Assembly: GCF_001650345.1 (NCBI RefSeq)
Contig: NZ_LVHF01000026.1
Coordinates: 39,140-103,139, forward strand
Direction of reading: 5' to 3'
Length of the DNA stretch: 64,000 nucleotides
From: Photobacterium jeanii
Lineage (GTDB): Bacteria; Pseudomonadota; Gammaproteobacteria; Enterobacterales; Vibrionaceae
This document shows positions 46,665 through 55,861 of this stretch, piece after piece. Under the pieces are notes generated by a model that had not been told where the DNA came from, searched no databases, and was given only the letters and a program-made list of their open reading frames with translations. A program made the position numbers and the translations under genes. Every line of letters starts with the position of its first letter. Position 1 is the stretch's first letter.

Positions 46665-47861
46665 TTAATTGAGCGCAGCAGCGGCTTGCTGACCACTGAC
46701 AGAGTGACTGCCCCAAAAGACCAAACTCCAACCAATCAATACAGCAGCCAGCAACACACTTCCTAGATGCCATAATTGGCTGATACCAAAGTGCAACAAC
46801 AAGCTACTAATGATTGATGCAATGATCATTTGCCCAGCTCCAGATAAGGCTGAAACGGTGCCCGCTTTATCCGCGTATGGCTGCAATAAAATCGACTGAG
46901 CACACGGAAATGCCATCCCGTTCGCCATCGCTAACAAGAAGTGACCGCCACTCACGGTATAAGGCGACAGAGGCATTACAATAAAAATCAGCCCAGCAAG
47001 TAAATGCAGTAAAGGCGTTAAATACAGCATCTTCATGGTGCCGAGTCGAGGCCGTACCCGCTGGCACAAGAGACCACCACTCAATAAACCTACCGCTGGC
47101 ATCATCGCCCATAACGCGTACTCATCTGAGCTCATCCCAATTTGTACCTGCATAATAAAAGGCATCAGGGAAATCGACAGCACCACCAAGGTGAAGTTAA
47201 CCCAGCCAATGGCAGCGAAGCTCATGAAATGGCGTTCACGCAGCAATGAAAAATAAGAAAGGGCTAACACCTTCACCGATTGCGGACGCTCGGTTTGCGA
47301 TAAAGTTTCTTTGAACATCACCATCAGCAATAACCAAATCACGCCCACATACACTAACAGCAGCACAAACAAACTGTGCCAACCAAGGTAGTGATTCACC
47401 ATCCCCCCAATCACGGGGCCGATAATAGGCGTAAAGGCAGCAACAATGGATACCCAAGTCATGGCTTTGACAAAGTTCTGATTTTGATAACTGTCACGCA
47501 TCGTCGCTCGCGCCAGCACACTCACACTGCCGACGCCAAAACCTTGTAAGATCCGCCCTATCAACAACCCGGTAAAACTGGAGCTAAAACCAACCACAAT
47601 CACCAGCCCCACCATAGCGATGGTTAAACCTGATAACAGTACAGGTCGGCGACCAAATACATCAGACAGCGGACCATAGATCAGTTGAGAGGCCCCAAAC
47701 ATCAGCAAATAACCCGACACCAGCAGCTGGGTTTGATCCGCAGTGATCGCAAGATCCTTGGCGATCCAAGGCAAAGAAGGAAAAACAAGCCCAAGGCTTA
47801 GCTGGCCAACACTGACTATCAAACAAGCAAGTAGCAGGGGTTTCCAGCTAAATTTATCCAT
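46665..47861 (-). CDS. Multidrug efflux MFS transporter (Bcr/CflA or EmrD type)
   Basis: Drug:proton antiporter of the DHA1 group, 398 residues with 12 predicted membrane helices. The conserved loop motif is YGPLSDVFGRRPVLL (about residue 62), and motif C-like GPVIGGMVNHYLGW is in helix 5. The ATG at 47861 has GAGG upstream. It is monocistronic. It is 800 bp from the siderophore uptake genes, so a link is possible but not shown. Confidence 0.85.
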   Translation of the reverse strand: MDKFSWKPLLLACLIVSVGQLSLGLVFPSLPWIAKDLAITADQTQLLVSGYLLMFGASQLIYGPLSDVFGRRPVLLSGLTIAMVGLVIVVGFSSSFTGLLIGRILQGFGVGSVSVLARATMRDSYQNQNFVKAMTWVSIVAAFTPIIGPVIGGMVNHYLGWHSLFVLLLVYVGVIWLLLMVMFKETLSQTERPQSVKVLALSYFSLLRERHFMSFAAIGWVNFTLVVLSISLMPFIMQVQIGMSSDEYALWAMMPAVGLLSGGLLCQRVRPRLGTMKMLYLTPLLHLLAGLIFIVMPLSPYTVSGGHFLLAMANGMAFPCAQSILLQPYADKAGTVSALSGAGQMIIASIISSLLLHFGISQLWHLGSVLLAAVLIGWSLVFWGSHSVSGQQAAAALN

Positions 47862-48050
47862 TCCACACCTCATCAAACGAAGAAAAAGTCAGTCATCACG
47901 ACGGCTCTGCGCACACTTTTCTATTATGCACGTTAAAGACAAGAGTATTAGTAGCGCGAAAATAAGGAATAGTTTCCCAATAGGAAAGAGTGGTGGCATG
48001 TGTCTATATAGACATCAGAGTAGAAAAATAAACGATTGAAATTTATATAC

Positions 48051-48079
48051 AAAAACGCCAAGCACAGATGCTTGGCGTT
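48051..48079 (-). terminator. Terminator after the 48108-48443 gene
   Basis: An 11-bp stem AACGCCAAGCA and complement with a 4-nt loop. On the minus strand it ends in GCGTTTTTGTATA. Confidence 0.85.
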
Positions 48080-48107
48080 AATAAGCAGTGGTACAACTCA
48101 GACCAAA

Positions 48108-48443
48108 TTATTCGTCGTGTGTTTGCGATTGAGACGCAGGCTGTTCTTTTTGAATAACGTAAGTCAGCGGATTATTAAACGAGAATTTACTTCCTTGGGT
48201 CTTCACTCGACCTTGTTTAAGCGCTACCAAAATTTCACGGTGCACTTTAATTATGGTGAAGAAACGCACCGCAATGAAAACCAAAAATGCAGGCATCAGG
48301 ATTTGAGCCACTGGCGCTGACTGCAACATAAAATCATTTAATAACCAGACAGCCAACATCCCAAACATCAAGTACAAAGAATGCGGTTTGATCACCACAC
48401 AAATTTCTCGCTCTGATTCGGTACGCTCGTAAAAAAACTTCAT
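48108..48443 (-). CDS. Small membrane protein, function unknown
   Basis: A 111-residue protein with a hydrophilic N terminus (MKFFYERTESEREICVVIKP), two hydrophobic helices (about residues 22-40 and 44-62) and a basic, polar C-terminal tail (about 45 residues) likely in the cytoplasm. The layout suggests a PH-like bPH2 family member, which is only a guess. It has its own terminator at 48051-48079. Confidence 0.7.
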   Translation of the reverse strand: MKFFYERTESEREICVVIKPHSLYLMFGMLAVWLLNDFMLQSAPVAQILMPAFLVFIAVRFFTIIKVHREILVALKQGRVKTQGSKFSFNNPLTYVIQKEQPASQSQTHDE

Positions 48444-48680
48444 GCTTTTTAACCCTATAACTAAACCTAGCCTAACCCTCTCATAACTCAGATAATCGAC
48501 GCAAGTAGAAGCCTTTCAATACACTTAACACCTTGTTTAATTCAGCAGATAATGTGTAAGTAACTATTAAGCCAATTCTTAAACCTGCTCATAAACCTTC
48601 TCATAAACTAAGTCACGAGCTTGAGCCATGATCGAAGACGATATGTTGAAATGCTAGTTTTCACTCTGTTACCAAGCGAG

Positions 48681-49451
48681 TTACATCGCCTCATCAACCA
48701 ATACAATCGGAAAACCTCTAGAGCATTGTTCAACTCGTCCGCGGATCCCATACGCTTGCTGCAAAATACTCGGCGTGAGCACCACGTCCGGTTTACCCAT
48801 TACCAGTAACCCTGCAGGACCAAGCACCATCAGCTGATCGCAAAATCGCAATGCCAAATTAATATCGTGAATGGCGACCAAACCAATAGCTTGGCTATCG
48901 CTAACAATCCGCTTTACGGTTTGCAGCACACTGATCTGCCAATGTAAGTCCAATGCACTGGTTGGCTCATCCAATAACAATAACTCAGGTTCGCGGATCA
49001 GCACTTGTGCCAAGCCAACCATTTGCCGTTGTCCGCCCGACATTTCACTCAAACGCTGAAGGGCTAAGTGAGAAATACCTAATGTTGCAAACACTTGTTC
49101 AATGAGGGTTTCGATATACTGAGTACTTAACTCAGGCTTCACTGCTCGACATGAGCTAAAGGCGATTTCATACGCCACCAAGCTAGTGGCTTGAGGCAAG
49201 GTTTGCGGCAGATACCCCACTCGTCTCGCGGATTCAGCCAGAGGTAATGTTGCTAATGGCTCTCCCGCTAAATGCACTTCGCCCTGATAAGGCTGCAAGC
49301 GGGCTATAGCGCGTAATAAGGTTGATTTACCGACCCCATTCGGTCCTAAAACCGCTACCAACTGACCACTGGGAATGGTCGGTACGGTTAAACCATCAAT
49401 AATGATCTGACGACGATAACCCACTTGTAACTGCTCTATGGATAACGACAC
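48681..49451 (-). CDS. Iron-siderophore ABC transporter ATP-binding protein
   Basis: Cytoplasmic ATPase of a FecCDE/BtuCD-type importer, 256 residues. Walker A VLGPNGVGKSTLLRAI (about residue 33), Q-loop YLPQTLPQ, ABC signature LSEMSGGQRQMVGLAQ (about 136), Walker B LLLLDEPTSALDLHW and the switch histidine in VAIHDINLAL. It starts with GTG at 49451, immediately after the permease stop, with GGAGAGG as ribosome binding site. It is the last gene of the siderophore uptake set. Confidence 0.92.
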   Translation of the reverse strand: MSLSIEQLQVGYRRQIIIDGLTVPTIPSGQLVAVLGPNGVGKSTLLRAIARLQPYQGEVHLAGEPLATLPLAESARRVGYLPQTLPQATSLVAYEIAFSSCRAVKPELSTQYIETLIEQVFATLGISHLALQRLSEMSGGQRQMVGLAQVLIREPELLLLDEPTSALDLHWQISVLQTVKRIVSDSQAIGLVAIHDINLALRFCDQLMVLGPAGLLVMGKPDVVLTPSILQQAYGIRGRVEQCSRGFPIVLVDEAM

Positions 49452-49452
49452 T

Positions 49453-50541
49453 TTAGCCTCTCCCTTTTTGCGACAAAATCAGGCTGATAAAAAATGGGAT
49501 ACCAATTAACGATGTCACTATCCCTATGGGTAGAATCACCCCGTCGATCAAACTTTTACTCGCAATAGAAGCCAATGACAGCAACAAAGCCCCAGCAATA
49601 GCACTTCCTGGTAGAAAGAAGCGATGATCTTCACCTAATAACAAACGCGCAATGTGCGGGCCGGCCAAGCCGACAAAACCAATCTCACCGACAAATGCGA
49701 CCGCAACCGCAGTAAGTACACTGACACGCAGCAACACCATTAACCGCATTCGCTCGACACGAATGCCAATGCTACGTGCTTGATCTTCCCCCGAGCGGAT
49801 CGCCGTCATTGCCCACGCTTGGCGCCAAGAAAGCGGAAAACAAATCGCAAATGCAGTCAGTACCACCAATACTTTTTCGATATTGGCACGTGCGAGGCTC
49901 CCCATGGTCCAAAACACAATTTGCTGTAACGCATTACTGTCAGCAATGAACATCAGTAAACTAACTAACGCATTGAGCGCAAAGAACAAAGAGATACCAA
50001 ACAAAATTACTGTATTCACCGAAGCACCTTGGCTACGCGATAACATCACCACCAGCAAAGCCGCCGCCAACGCAAACAGGAAGGCAAATAAAGGCAACAC
50101 AAAGTGAAAACCGAATGGCAGCCAAGACCAATCAAACAGTATCGCCACTGCCGCCCCCAACGAAGCAGCTGCACCAATGCCTAACGTAAATGGACTCGCC
50201 AAAGGGTTATTAAGCGACGTTTGCATTTCAGCCCCCGCCAGCCCAAGTGATGCCCCCACAGCGACGGCCATTAAAGCGTAAGGAATACGCACATCAAAAA
50301 TGATCACCTGCTCAACGGCATCTAAACTCTGTGGCGAAAACAAAGCTTGAATAATCTTTTCTAGTCCTAACAGCGAAGGACCTGTCGCGGTATCAACTGT
50401 CCATGACACCAGTAGTGCGACCGCCATCGCAATGAGCAGCATTAAGCGCTTTAACACAAACGAACGATATTGCTGCGCCAGCGAAGTTGGCTGTGGGATC
50501 CCATCGTTAGCGCCATCCACTTTTAACTCTGTACTCATCAT
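49453..50541 (-). CDS. Iron-siderophore ABC transporter permease (FecCD family)
   Basis: Inner-membrane permease of 362 residues with about ten helices. FecCD motifs are LGLAGAEMQTSLNNPLASPFTLG (positions about 105-127) and the C-terminal EIGFVGLAGPHIARLLLGEDHR, which contacts the ATPase. A single permease gene is present, so the transporter is probably a homodimer of this subunit. Start at the ATG-ATG pair (50541/50538); upstream sequence AAAGAGAAA is a weak binding site. A terminator-like hairpin precedes it. Confidence 0.92.
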   Translation of the reverse strand: MMSTELKVDGANDGIPQPTSLAQQYRSFVLKRLMLLIAMAVALLVSWTVDTATGPSLLGLEKIIQALFSPQSLDAVEQVIIFDVRIPYALMAVAVGASLGLAGAEMQTSLNNPLASPFTLGIGAAASLGAAVAILFDWSWLPFGFHFVLPLFAFLFALAAALLVVMLSRSQGASVNTVILFGISLFFALNALVSLLMFIADSNALQQIVFWTMGSLARANIEKVLVVLTAFAICFPLSWRQAWAMTAIRSGEDQARSIGIRVERMRLMVLLRVSVLTAVAVAFVGEIGFVGLAGPHIARLLLGEDHRFFLPGSAIAGALLLSLASIASKSLIDGVILPIGIVTSLIGIPFFISLILSQKGRG

Positions 50542-50563
50542 TTTCTCTTTGGTTTTGAAACGC

Positions 50564-50594
50564 AAAACCGGAGAAGCGCTATCAGCTTCTCCGG
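50564..50594 (-). terminator. Terminator-like hairpin between the binding-protein and permease genes
   Basis: CCGGAGAAGC / GCTTCTCCGG with a 7-nt loop, followed on the minus strand by TTTTGCG. It would reduce permease transcription relative to the binding protein. Confidence 0.7.
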
Positions 50595-50703
50595 CACATA
50601 TCAGCTCAGCTCGCTATTTGCTTATTCAAGCTGATAAATCACGCATTATTTGCAGCTATTGACTAGGTCACCGTTAACCTTTTTTTCTCACTTTTACCTT
50701 GTG

Positions 50704-51852
50704 TTACAACGCCATCCAGTACGTGCCTGCTAATGGCACGGGTTGATAACGCTGATACAAGGTTTGCAATGTCGCTTGCGGGTCGAGAGCAGCAAAGGTT
50801 TGTGGGTACACCCACTTAGCTAATGTCTGAACCGCAACAATGTTTAAAGGGGTGTTATAGAAATGGTGCCAAATCGAGTAGGCACGCTTATTTTGAACTG
50901 CCGTCAGCTCTTTCAATGGCGATTGTTGAGTGATGCTAGCTAGAGAGCGATGAGCAATACCTTTATCAATACTGGTTCCCAATACGATGTATTGCGGCTC
51001 TTCCACCAAGGTTTCAGTAGAGCCAATCGCGGTACCAATATAGATATCGGGTTGATGTGTCAGAAGGTACTCTTGATTCATGACCCCGACAGTACCTGGA
51101 ATAAGCGGCTTAGCAATGTTATCGGCACCGACAAAATCCAGCATTTGCGCCACCATACCTCGAGCCATCGTTTCACAACACTCGTTGCTAAGCCCAACTC
51201 GACTATGAAGAAAAACTTTAGGTGCAGGCTTGCCCTTCAGCGCTGCCAATCCTTTTTCTACTTTTGCTAATTCGGCGTTATAAAATGCAATATAATCTTG
51301 AGCACGCTGTTCACGCCCTAATACCTCGCCCATGATTGCCAAACTACGGGTAGTATTTTTCATCGGATTTTTGCGAAAATCGATAAACACGACGGTCACG
51401 CCTGCGCGCTCTAAAATATCGATAATGTCGCTGTTACGTGCACTTGGACCATGGCCTTCGATACCAAAAATCGCCACATCGGCTTTCAGTGCCAATGCCG
51501 TTTCCAAACTAAAACTATCGGATGCGCCTTTACCAAATAACGGCACCTTATCGATTTCAGGAAACGCTTGCTGATACTGGTGATAGGTATCAGGATCAAC
51601 TATCTTCAGATCCCCCATCATTCCCGCGACTCGCGAAAAGACTTGGTCGCCTTCTAAAATCGCTAACGCAGGAATATAGCGACTTTCACCCAGTAAGATG
51701 CGCTCCACTTTGGCAGGTAAAGTCACTTCACGCCCAGCTAAATCAACGATGGTTTTCGCCGCTGACGCTGTCATGCTGGTAAGCGCAAGAATCACAGTAA
51801 ACACAGATACCAATAACCCTCGGTACCATCCTTTGTTTTTAATATGCACCAT
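50704..51852 (-). CDS. Periplasmic iron-siderophore binding protein
   Basis: Class III (TroA/FhuD-like) substrate-binding protein of 382 residues. The signal peptide covers about residues 1-31 (GLLVSVFTVILALTSMTASA). The mature protein begins KTIVDLAGREVTLPAKVERI, the usual opening of this family, and has a long connecting helix. An unusual SNECCETMARG with two adjacent cysteines is near residue 215. The ATG at 51852 has GGGA upstream. Its place between the receptor and permease genes supports a role in delivering the iron chelate. Confidence 0.9.
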   Translation of the reverse strand: MVHIKNKGWYRGLLVSVFTVILALTSMTASAAKTIVDLAGREVTLPAKVERILLGESRYIPALAILEGDQVFSRVAGMMGDLKIVDPDTYHQYQQAFPEIDKVPLFGKGASDSFSLETALALKADVAIFGIEGHGPSARNSDIIDILERAGVTVVFIDFRKNPMKNTTRSLAIMGEVLGREQRAQDYIAFYNAELAKVEKGLAALKGKPAPKVFLHSRVGLSNECCETMARGMVAQMLDFVGADNIAKPLIPGTVGVMNQEYLLTHQPDIYIGTAIGSTETLVEEPQYIVLGTSIDKGIAHRSLASITQQSPLKELTAVQNKRAYSIWHHFYNTPLNIVAVQTLAKWVYPQTFAALDPQATLQTLYQRYQPVPLAGTYWMAL

Positions 51853-51890
51853 TCTTTCCCTCATCTCGGCAGTTTGTTCCCCACAACGCA

Positions 51891-51914
51891 AAAAGAGGAG
51901 CAAAGCTCCTCTTT
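51891..51914 (-). terminator. Terminator between the receptor and binding-protein genes
   Basis: AAAGAGGAGC / GCTCCTCTTT, 3-nt loop, followed on the minus strand by TTTTTGCG. It starts 14 bp past the receptor stop. Confidence 0.8.
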
Positions 51915-51927
51915 CATGGATGTATTA

Positions 51928-53853
51928 TTAAAATGCGTAAGATGCGCTTACACGAATGTCTCGACCCGGCTCTAAAGTCCCTTGGGCTATGTCACCGTTA
52001 TTACCGTAGCTAGCATGATCGCGGTACGCTTTATCCAGTAAGTTCTTCACGGTTAGAGTTAGCTTGAGACCCTCATTAGCCAGCGGTAACCATTGGGCAT
52101 AAATATCATGCACGGCGTAACCCGCTTTCTCATCGTAACCTGTCGCCACATCTTTCAAGCGCTGCACAAAACGACCGTTATAACCCAACTCAAGCCCATC
52201 AAACACTTGGTAATTAAAGTCAGCAACCCAAGTATCACCAATCGCAGTACCGATACCTTTGGTATCATCATTAAGCGGCTGACCGTTCAACTCAGGACGA
52301 GAACGGTTGTAGCTCAACCCAGCGCGCAACGCATCCCATTGATAACCAGCGCGAGCAGTAAAGCCTTTGGTTTTCAAATCACCAAGGTTAGTCAGTTCAC
52401 GTGGACGCGTTTCCGTTTCGCCAACAACATCTTTCACTTTGGTGTAATAACCTGTTGCCGACAAACTTAAGCCGTTGCTGTGCCAGTTAATCCCTAGCTC
52501 AGTGTTTTGCGCCTGCTCTTCTTTACGATCAGCGCTGCTCTTAGCACCGTCCAATTTAAAGATTTCACGTACTTGTGCCCCACGGATCGCTTGAGCGTAA
52601 CCCGCGTGAACATTCAAGCCTGATAGAATTTCATAGTTCAAACCAATATTAGGGCTAAAGCCACTGTGCTTTAAGCTCGAGCCTTTTGATTCATCCAAAG
52701 TATACTTGTCGTAACGCCCCCCCACGCTCAACAACAAGGCTTCCATTAATTGGAAGTCACCTTGCAGGTAGACACCTGCAGCAGTGCCTTTATCGGTATC
52801 TGAGCCATAAATTGGGCTACCTAGCGAACCTTTATCATCACGGTATTCCACACCGTATGTCAGTTGGTGATCGCCAATCGTGCTAACGTTACGAACATCA
52901 CCACCATAGCTTCTCGCTTCACCTAGGTAATCACCCCAAGGGCCTTGAATATGCTTAAGCGAAGTATCTGTATTGTACAAAGTGACATCCAGTGCCAACC
53001 ATTGATTGGCGGCAGGATCAAACTGGTAGTTACCGGTAATCGTTTCACGGATCATTTCTTGGTTGATCGGCGCATTTTTACGGCTCGGCACCCATTGTGG
53101 TCGGTGGTAACGGAAGGCCTCATCTTCACGACGATCATAGCTTAGCGTTAGTTTTTGCGATTCGGTAAAATCACCTACTAACTTCAAGAAACCAACCTTG
53201 TTCTCTGATTCGGTATGCGGCTGTTCTTGTCCGTTACCATCCTTAAAGTTGCCGTGATCACTATAAGAAATCGTGGCTAATGCACTGATTTTATCGCTCA
53301 AGTAACCATAGCCACTTACGCTTGCCTTATAACCTTTGGTGTTATCGTAGTAACCGCCTTTCACTAAGGCGCCAAAACGCTCCCCATTGCGTAGCAGGTC
53401 TTCCGGATTTTTCGTTTTAAATCGGATGGTACCACCAAGCGCACCGGCGCCATTAGTAGCACGCCCAGCCCCAGCGGCGACTTCAACCTGCTGTAATAAT
53501 TCAGGTTCAATCGATAGACGTCCTTGGTGATGATAGATATTGCCCGACTGCGTCGCACCATCGATGGTGACATTGAGCATGTTATCTTCGAGCCCACGAA
53601 CATAGATTTTCTGCGACACACTTGAGCCACCACCAATAGCGACTTCAGGATCACTACGAAATATATCGCTAAGATCATTGGCTTGGCGCTTATCGAGCTG
53701 ATCAGCATCGATCACCACTTCGGTCATGGTGAGTGGATTACCTGTCACAATCAGCGTTTCGTGATTTTCTTGTGCAACGCTCACGCCACTGAACAGCACA
53801 GCAGAAACAGCAGCAGTAAGTGAAGAGAGGGGAAATGTACGGCCTTGTATCAT
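51928..53853 (-). CDS. TonB-dependent outer-membrane siderophore receptor
   Basis: A 641-residue receptor. A signal peptide ends near VSVAQ. A TonB-box-like ETLIVTG follows, then the plug domain (VIDADQLDKRQANDLSDIF, KIYVRGLEDNMLNVTIDGA) and a 22-strand barrel ending with the aromatic-terminated ASYAF. The ATG at 53853 has GGA at a good distance; the TTG at 53865 overlaps it. A Fur box is at 53872-53886. Linkage to asb genes makes it the probable petrobactin-type receptor; substrate is inferred, not shown. Confidence 0.92.
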   Translation of the reverse strand: MIQGRTFPLSSLTAAVSAVLFSGVSVAQENHETLIVTGNPLTMTEVVIDADQLDKRQANDLSDIFRSDPEVAIGGGSSVSQKIYVRGLEDNMLNVTIDGATQSGNIYHHQGRLSIEPELLQQVEVAAGAGRATNGAGALGGTIRFKTKNPEDLLRNGERFGALVKGGYYDNTKGYKASVSGYGYLSDKISALATISYSDHGNFKDGNGQEQPHTESENKVGFLKLVGDFTESQKLTLSYDRREDEAFRYHRPQWVPSRKNAPINQEMIRETITGNYQFDPAANQWLALDVTLYNTDTSLKHIQGPWGDYLGEARSYGGDVRNVSTIGDHQLTYGVEYRDDKGSLGSPIYGSDTDKGTAAGVYLQGDFQLMEALLLSVGGRYDKYTLDESKGSSLKHSGFSPNIGLNYEILSGLNVHAGYAQAIRGAQVREIFKLDGAKSSADRKEEQAQNTELGINWHSNGLSLSATGYYTKVKDVVGETETRPRELTNLGDLKTKGFTARAGYQWDALRAGLSYNRSRPELNGQPLNDDTKGIGTAIGDTWVADFNYQVFDGLELGYNGRFVQRLKDVATGYDEKAGYAVHDIYAQWLPLANEGLKLTLTVKNLLDKAYRDHASYGNNGDIAQGTLEPGRDIRVSASYAF

Positions 53854-53871
53854 TCTATTATCCAACAGTAA

Positions 53872-53886
53872 TGAGAACTATTATCG
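53872..53886. promoter_or_regulatory. Fur box upstream of the receptor gene
   Basis: TGAGAACTATTATCG matches the 15-bp Fur core at 11 of 14 defined positions and lies about 20 bp before the start codon, where Fur would block transcription. Confidence 0.6.
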
Positions 53887-54091
53887 AAATTTGAGCTATT
53901 CTCTATACTTGTTAGTTTGGTGTAAACGAGTTTTACAACTGTTACACTTAAGATTAAATACATCAAAATCAAACAGATACAGCAAACCATCACAGAGCAT
54001 AGGCTCCATGATAGTGAATTTATTCGTATTGATATTAGAGGCAGTGAAAAGCCGCTATTACATAAATGCTGGCACTAACCTAAAACGCAGA

Positions 54092-54799
54092 TCAAGCGAA
54101 GCAATAGCCTTTACCGTGGGAGGTTTGTAACCGTGTCGCTGACATCCCTGCCGCCACCAGCTTTTTCCTCACCCGACTCAAGTGCATGTCTAAACTACGA
54201 TCATAAGGACTAAACTCTCGCGCAAGCACTTGACGATACAGATAGGCTTTGGTTAACACTTCGCTATGTTGCGATGCTAACGTCCAAAGTAATTTAAACT
54301 GAATTGGGGTCATCGAAATGGCTTGTTCATTAACCGTCACACGCAATGTTTGGCGATCCATCGTCAATTCACCAATCACCAACTCAGTTCGCTTTTCAGC
54401 ACCAATCCCTACGTTGTGGATACGGCGCAAAATCGCCTGTGAGCGATACACCAGCTCTTGCAGCGGGCGTTGCAGGGTCATGTAATCGTCAGCACCATAT
54501 AAAAAACTGCTGGTACAATCCGGTACATGATAACTAGCAGCCAATACGATGATCGGCGTATCTGTAATCTGGCGACACTGTTTCAATAATTTAAATGCTC
54601 CCATTTCAGGAAGCTCCATCGATAACACAATCAAATCAATATCAGTAAATGTTGCTGCATGATTTAACGCTCGTGCATCGCGCTGGCGTTTAACAATAAA
54701 TCCTTCTTGCCAATAGTGTTCGCTGAGTTGCTGACTATCTTCTTCATTAGGCTCAACAATCAGCACAGTCATTGATTGGCGGCATATCCTCGATGCCAT
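54092..54799 (-). CDS. Orphan OmpR/PhoB-type regulator with degenerate receiver
   Basis: A 235-residue transcription factor with an N-terminal receiver (about 10-125) and a C-terminal winged helix (about 140-235; SMTPIQFKLLWTLA, SLDMHLSRVRKKL, SHGKGYCFA). In the receiver the phospho-acceptor aspartate is serine (LIVLSMELPEMG, residue 60), the conserved threonine is alanine (IIVLAAS), the lysine of the K-P turn is lost (GADDYMTLQRP), and one of the acidic pair is proline (IVEPNEED). It therefore cannot be controlled by ordinary phosphorylation. No histidine kinase is nearby. The ATG at 54799 has AGGG 6 nt upstream. Location and a Fur box suggest control of the siderophore genes. Confidence 0.85.
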   Translation of the reverse strand: MASRICRQSMTVLIVEPNEEDSQQLSEHYWQEGFIVKRQRDARALNHAATFTDIDLIVLSMELPEMGAFKLLKQCRQITDTPIIVLAASYHVPDCTSSFLYGADDYMTLQRPLQELVYRSQAILRRIHNVGIGAEKRTELVIGELTMDRQTLRVTVNEQAISMTPIQFKLLWTLASQHSEVLTKAYLYRQVLAREFSPYDRSLDMHLSRVRKKLVAAGMSATRLQTSHGKGYCFA

Positions 54800-54858
54800 A
54801 ATGATCCCTGCCCTGACATGGTTAACGTTATTTTCTCGTTGTAATAATAAGATGCTAA

Positions 54859-54873
54859 TGAGATTAGTTATCA
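54859..54873. promoter_or_regulatory. Fur box upstream of the orphan regulator gene
   Basis: TGAGATTAGTTATCA matches the Fur core at 11 of 14 defined positions, 60 bp before the start codon. Confidence 0.55.
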
Positions 54874-55017
54874 TCTAGTTGTGAGCATTAAACTACTTAT
54901 GCAATTAATATGCAATCTCTAACACATTAACTTTGGGGCATAAGACATAACAAAACATTTGCACATCCTTTACTCCCCACTTAACAATCCCTTACATCAC
55001 CCGCGGTCCGTTCTGTA

Positions 55018-55860
55018 CTAAACCACAACAGCATGATGTTGAGGTGTGTATCTACGTAATTGATCTATCGCGGCTTTGTCTTGCAGTAACGTCGATTTCA
55101 CATCATGACCAAACCACTCTAACGACGCCGATTTATCAGCCTCTAACCCAATCTGAGCTAAAAAACGACGATAATCGAATGCCCCATCAAACAGTGGCAC
55201 CATGCCATGACGCGTACCAGCCGGTGAATAAACATTGTCTGGACTAAAAACATCTAACTGTTTGCGTGAAGCTATGTTTTTTAAATGATAATGCCCAACA
55301 TATTCAGCAACTTGATGATGAAAATCGATCGGTTCAGCGCCTGCTTCCCATACATGCAAGATATCAAAGTTAAGTTTCAATACTGGGTGATCAACCTCTT
55401 GGAGCAACTGCCAAGTCGAGGCAGGGGTATCAGCTAAAGTATTAGGATGCGTTTCAACCAATACCTCTAACCCTTGTTGCTCAGCATAATGGCAAATTGC
55501 CCGCAGTCGATTAACCATCGCCTGCCGCTCAGATGCTGTAACACTTCGACTGGCTTGGTGTCCTGCAAAGGTGCGTACTTTATTCGTTTGCCAATAGTTA
55601 GCAAGACGGCAAATATGCTCACACTTTTGTTGCCCGAGGTGCTTATCACCGACGATTGGTAAATAATCGCTGAGCATCGAGATGGACAGCCCCATACTCC
55701 GTAACCATTTGGCATCGTATTGCGGTTGTTGTTCTAAACCTATGGCATGCACACCCCACAACTCAATCCCATCAAACCCAGAACGGCGTGCCCATTCAGC
55801 TAGGTGCTCAAGCGAAGTTAATTGGTGTCGAAACGAGATGGTACAAATTGAAAGCTTCAT
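55018..55860 (-). CDS. asbF: 3-Dehydroshikimate dehydratase, AsbF type (3,4-dihydroxybenzoate synthesis)
   Basis: Converts 3-dehydroshikimate to 3,4-dihydroxybenzoate, the catechol of petrobactin. A TIM-barrel protein of 280 residues, the same length as B. anthracis AsbF, with closely matching segments: CTISFRHQLTSL, GFDGIELWGVHA, NKVRTFAGH, VLVETHPNTLADT, LKLNFDILHVWEAGA, GHYHLKNI and ASLEWFGHD. The metal-site glutamates and histidines (ETHPN, HYHLKN, LEWFGH) are present. It starts just after the asbD-asbE stop with a near-perfect AGGAGG. The last biosynthetic gene of the operon. Confidence 0.9.
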   Translation of the reverse strand: MKLSICTISFRHQLTSLEHLAEWARRSGFDGIELWGVHAIGLEQQPQYDAKWLRSMGLSISMLSDYLPIVGDKHLGQQKCEHICRLANYWQTNKVRTFAGHQASRSVTASERQAMVNRLRAICHYAEQQGLEVLVETHPNTLADTPASTWQLLQEVDHPVLKLNFDILHVWEAGAEPIDFHHQVAEYVGHYHLKNIASRKQLDVFSPDNVYSPAGTRHGMVPLFDGAFDYRRFLAQIGLEADKSASLEWFGHDVKSTLLQDKAAIDQLRRYTPQHHAVVV

Positions 55861-55861
55861 C

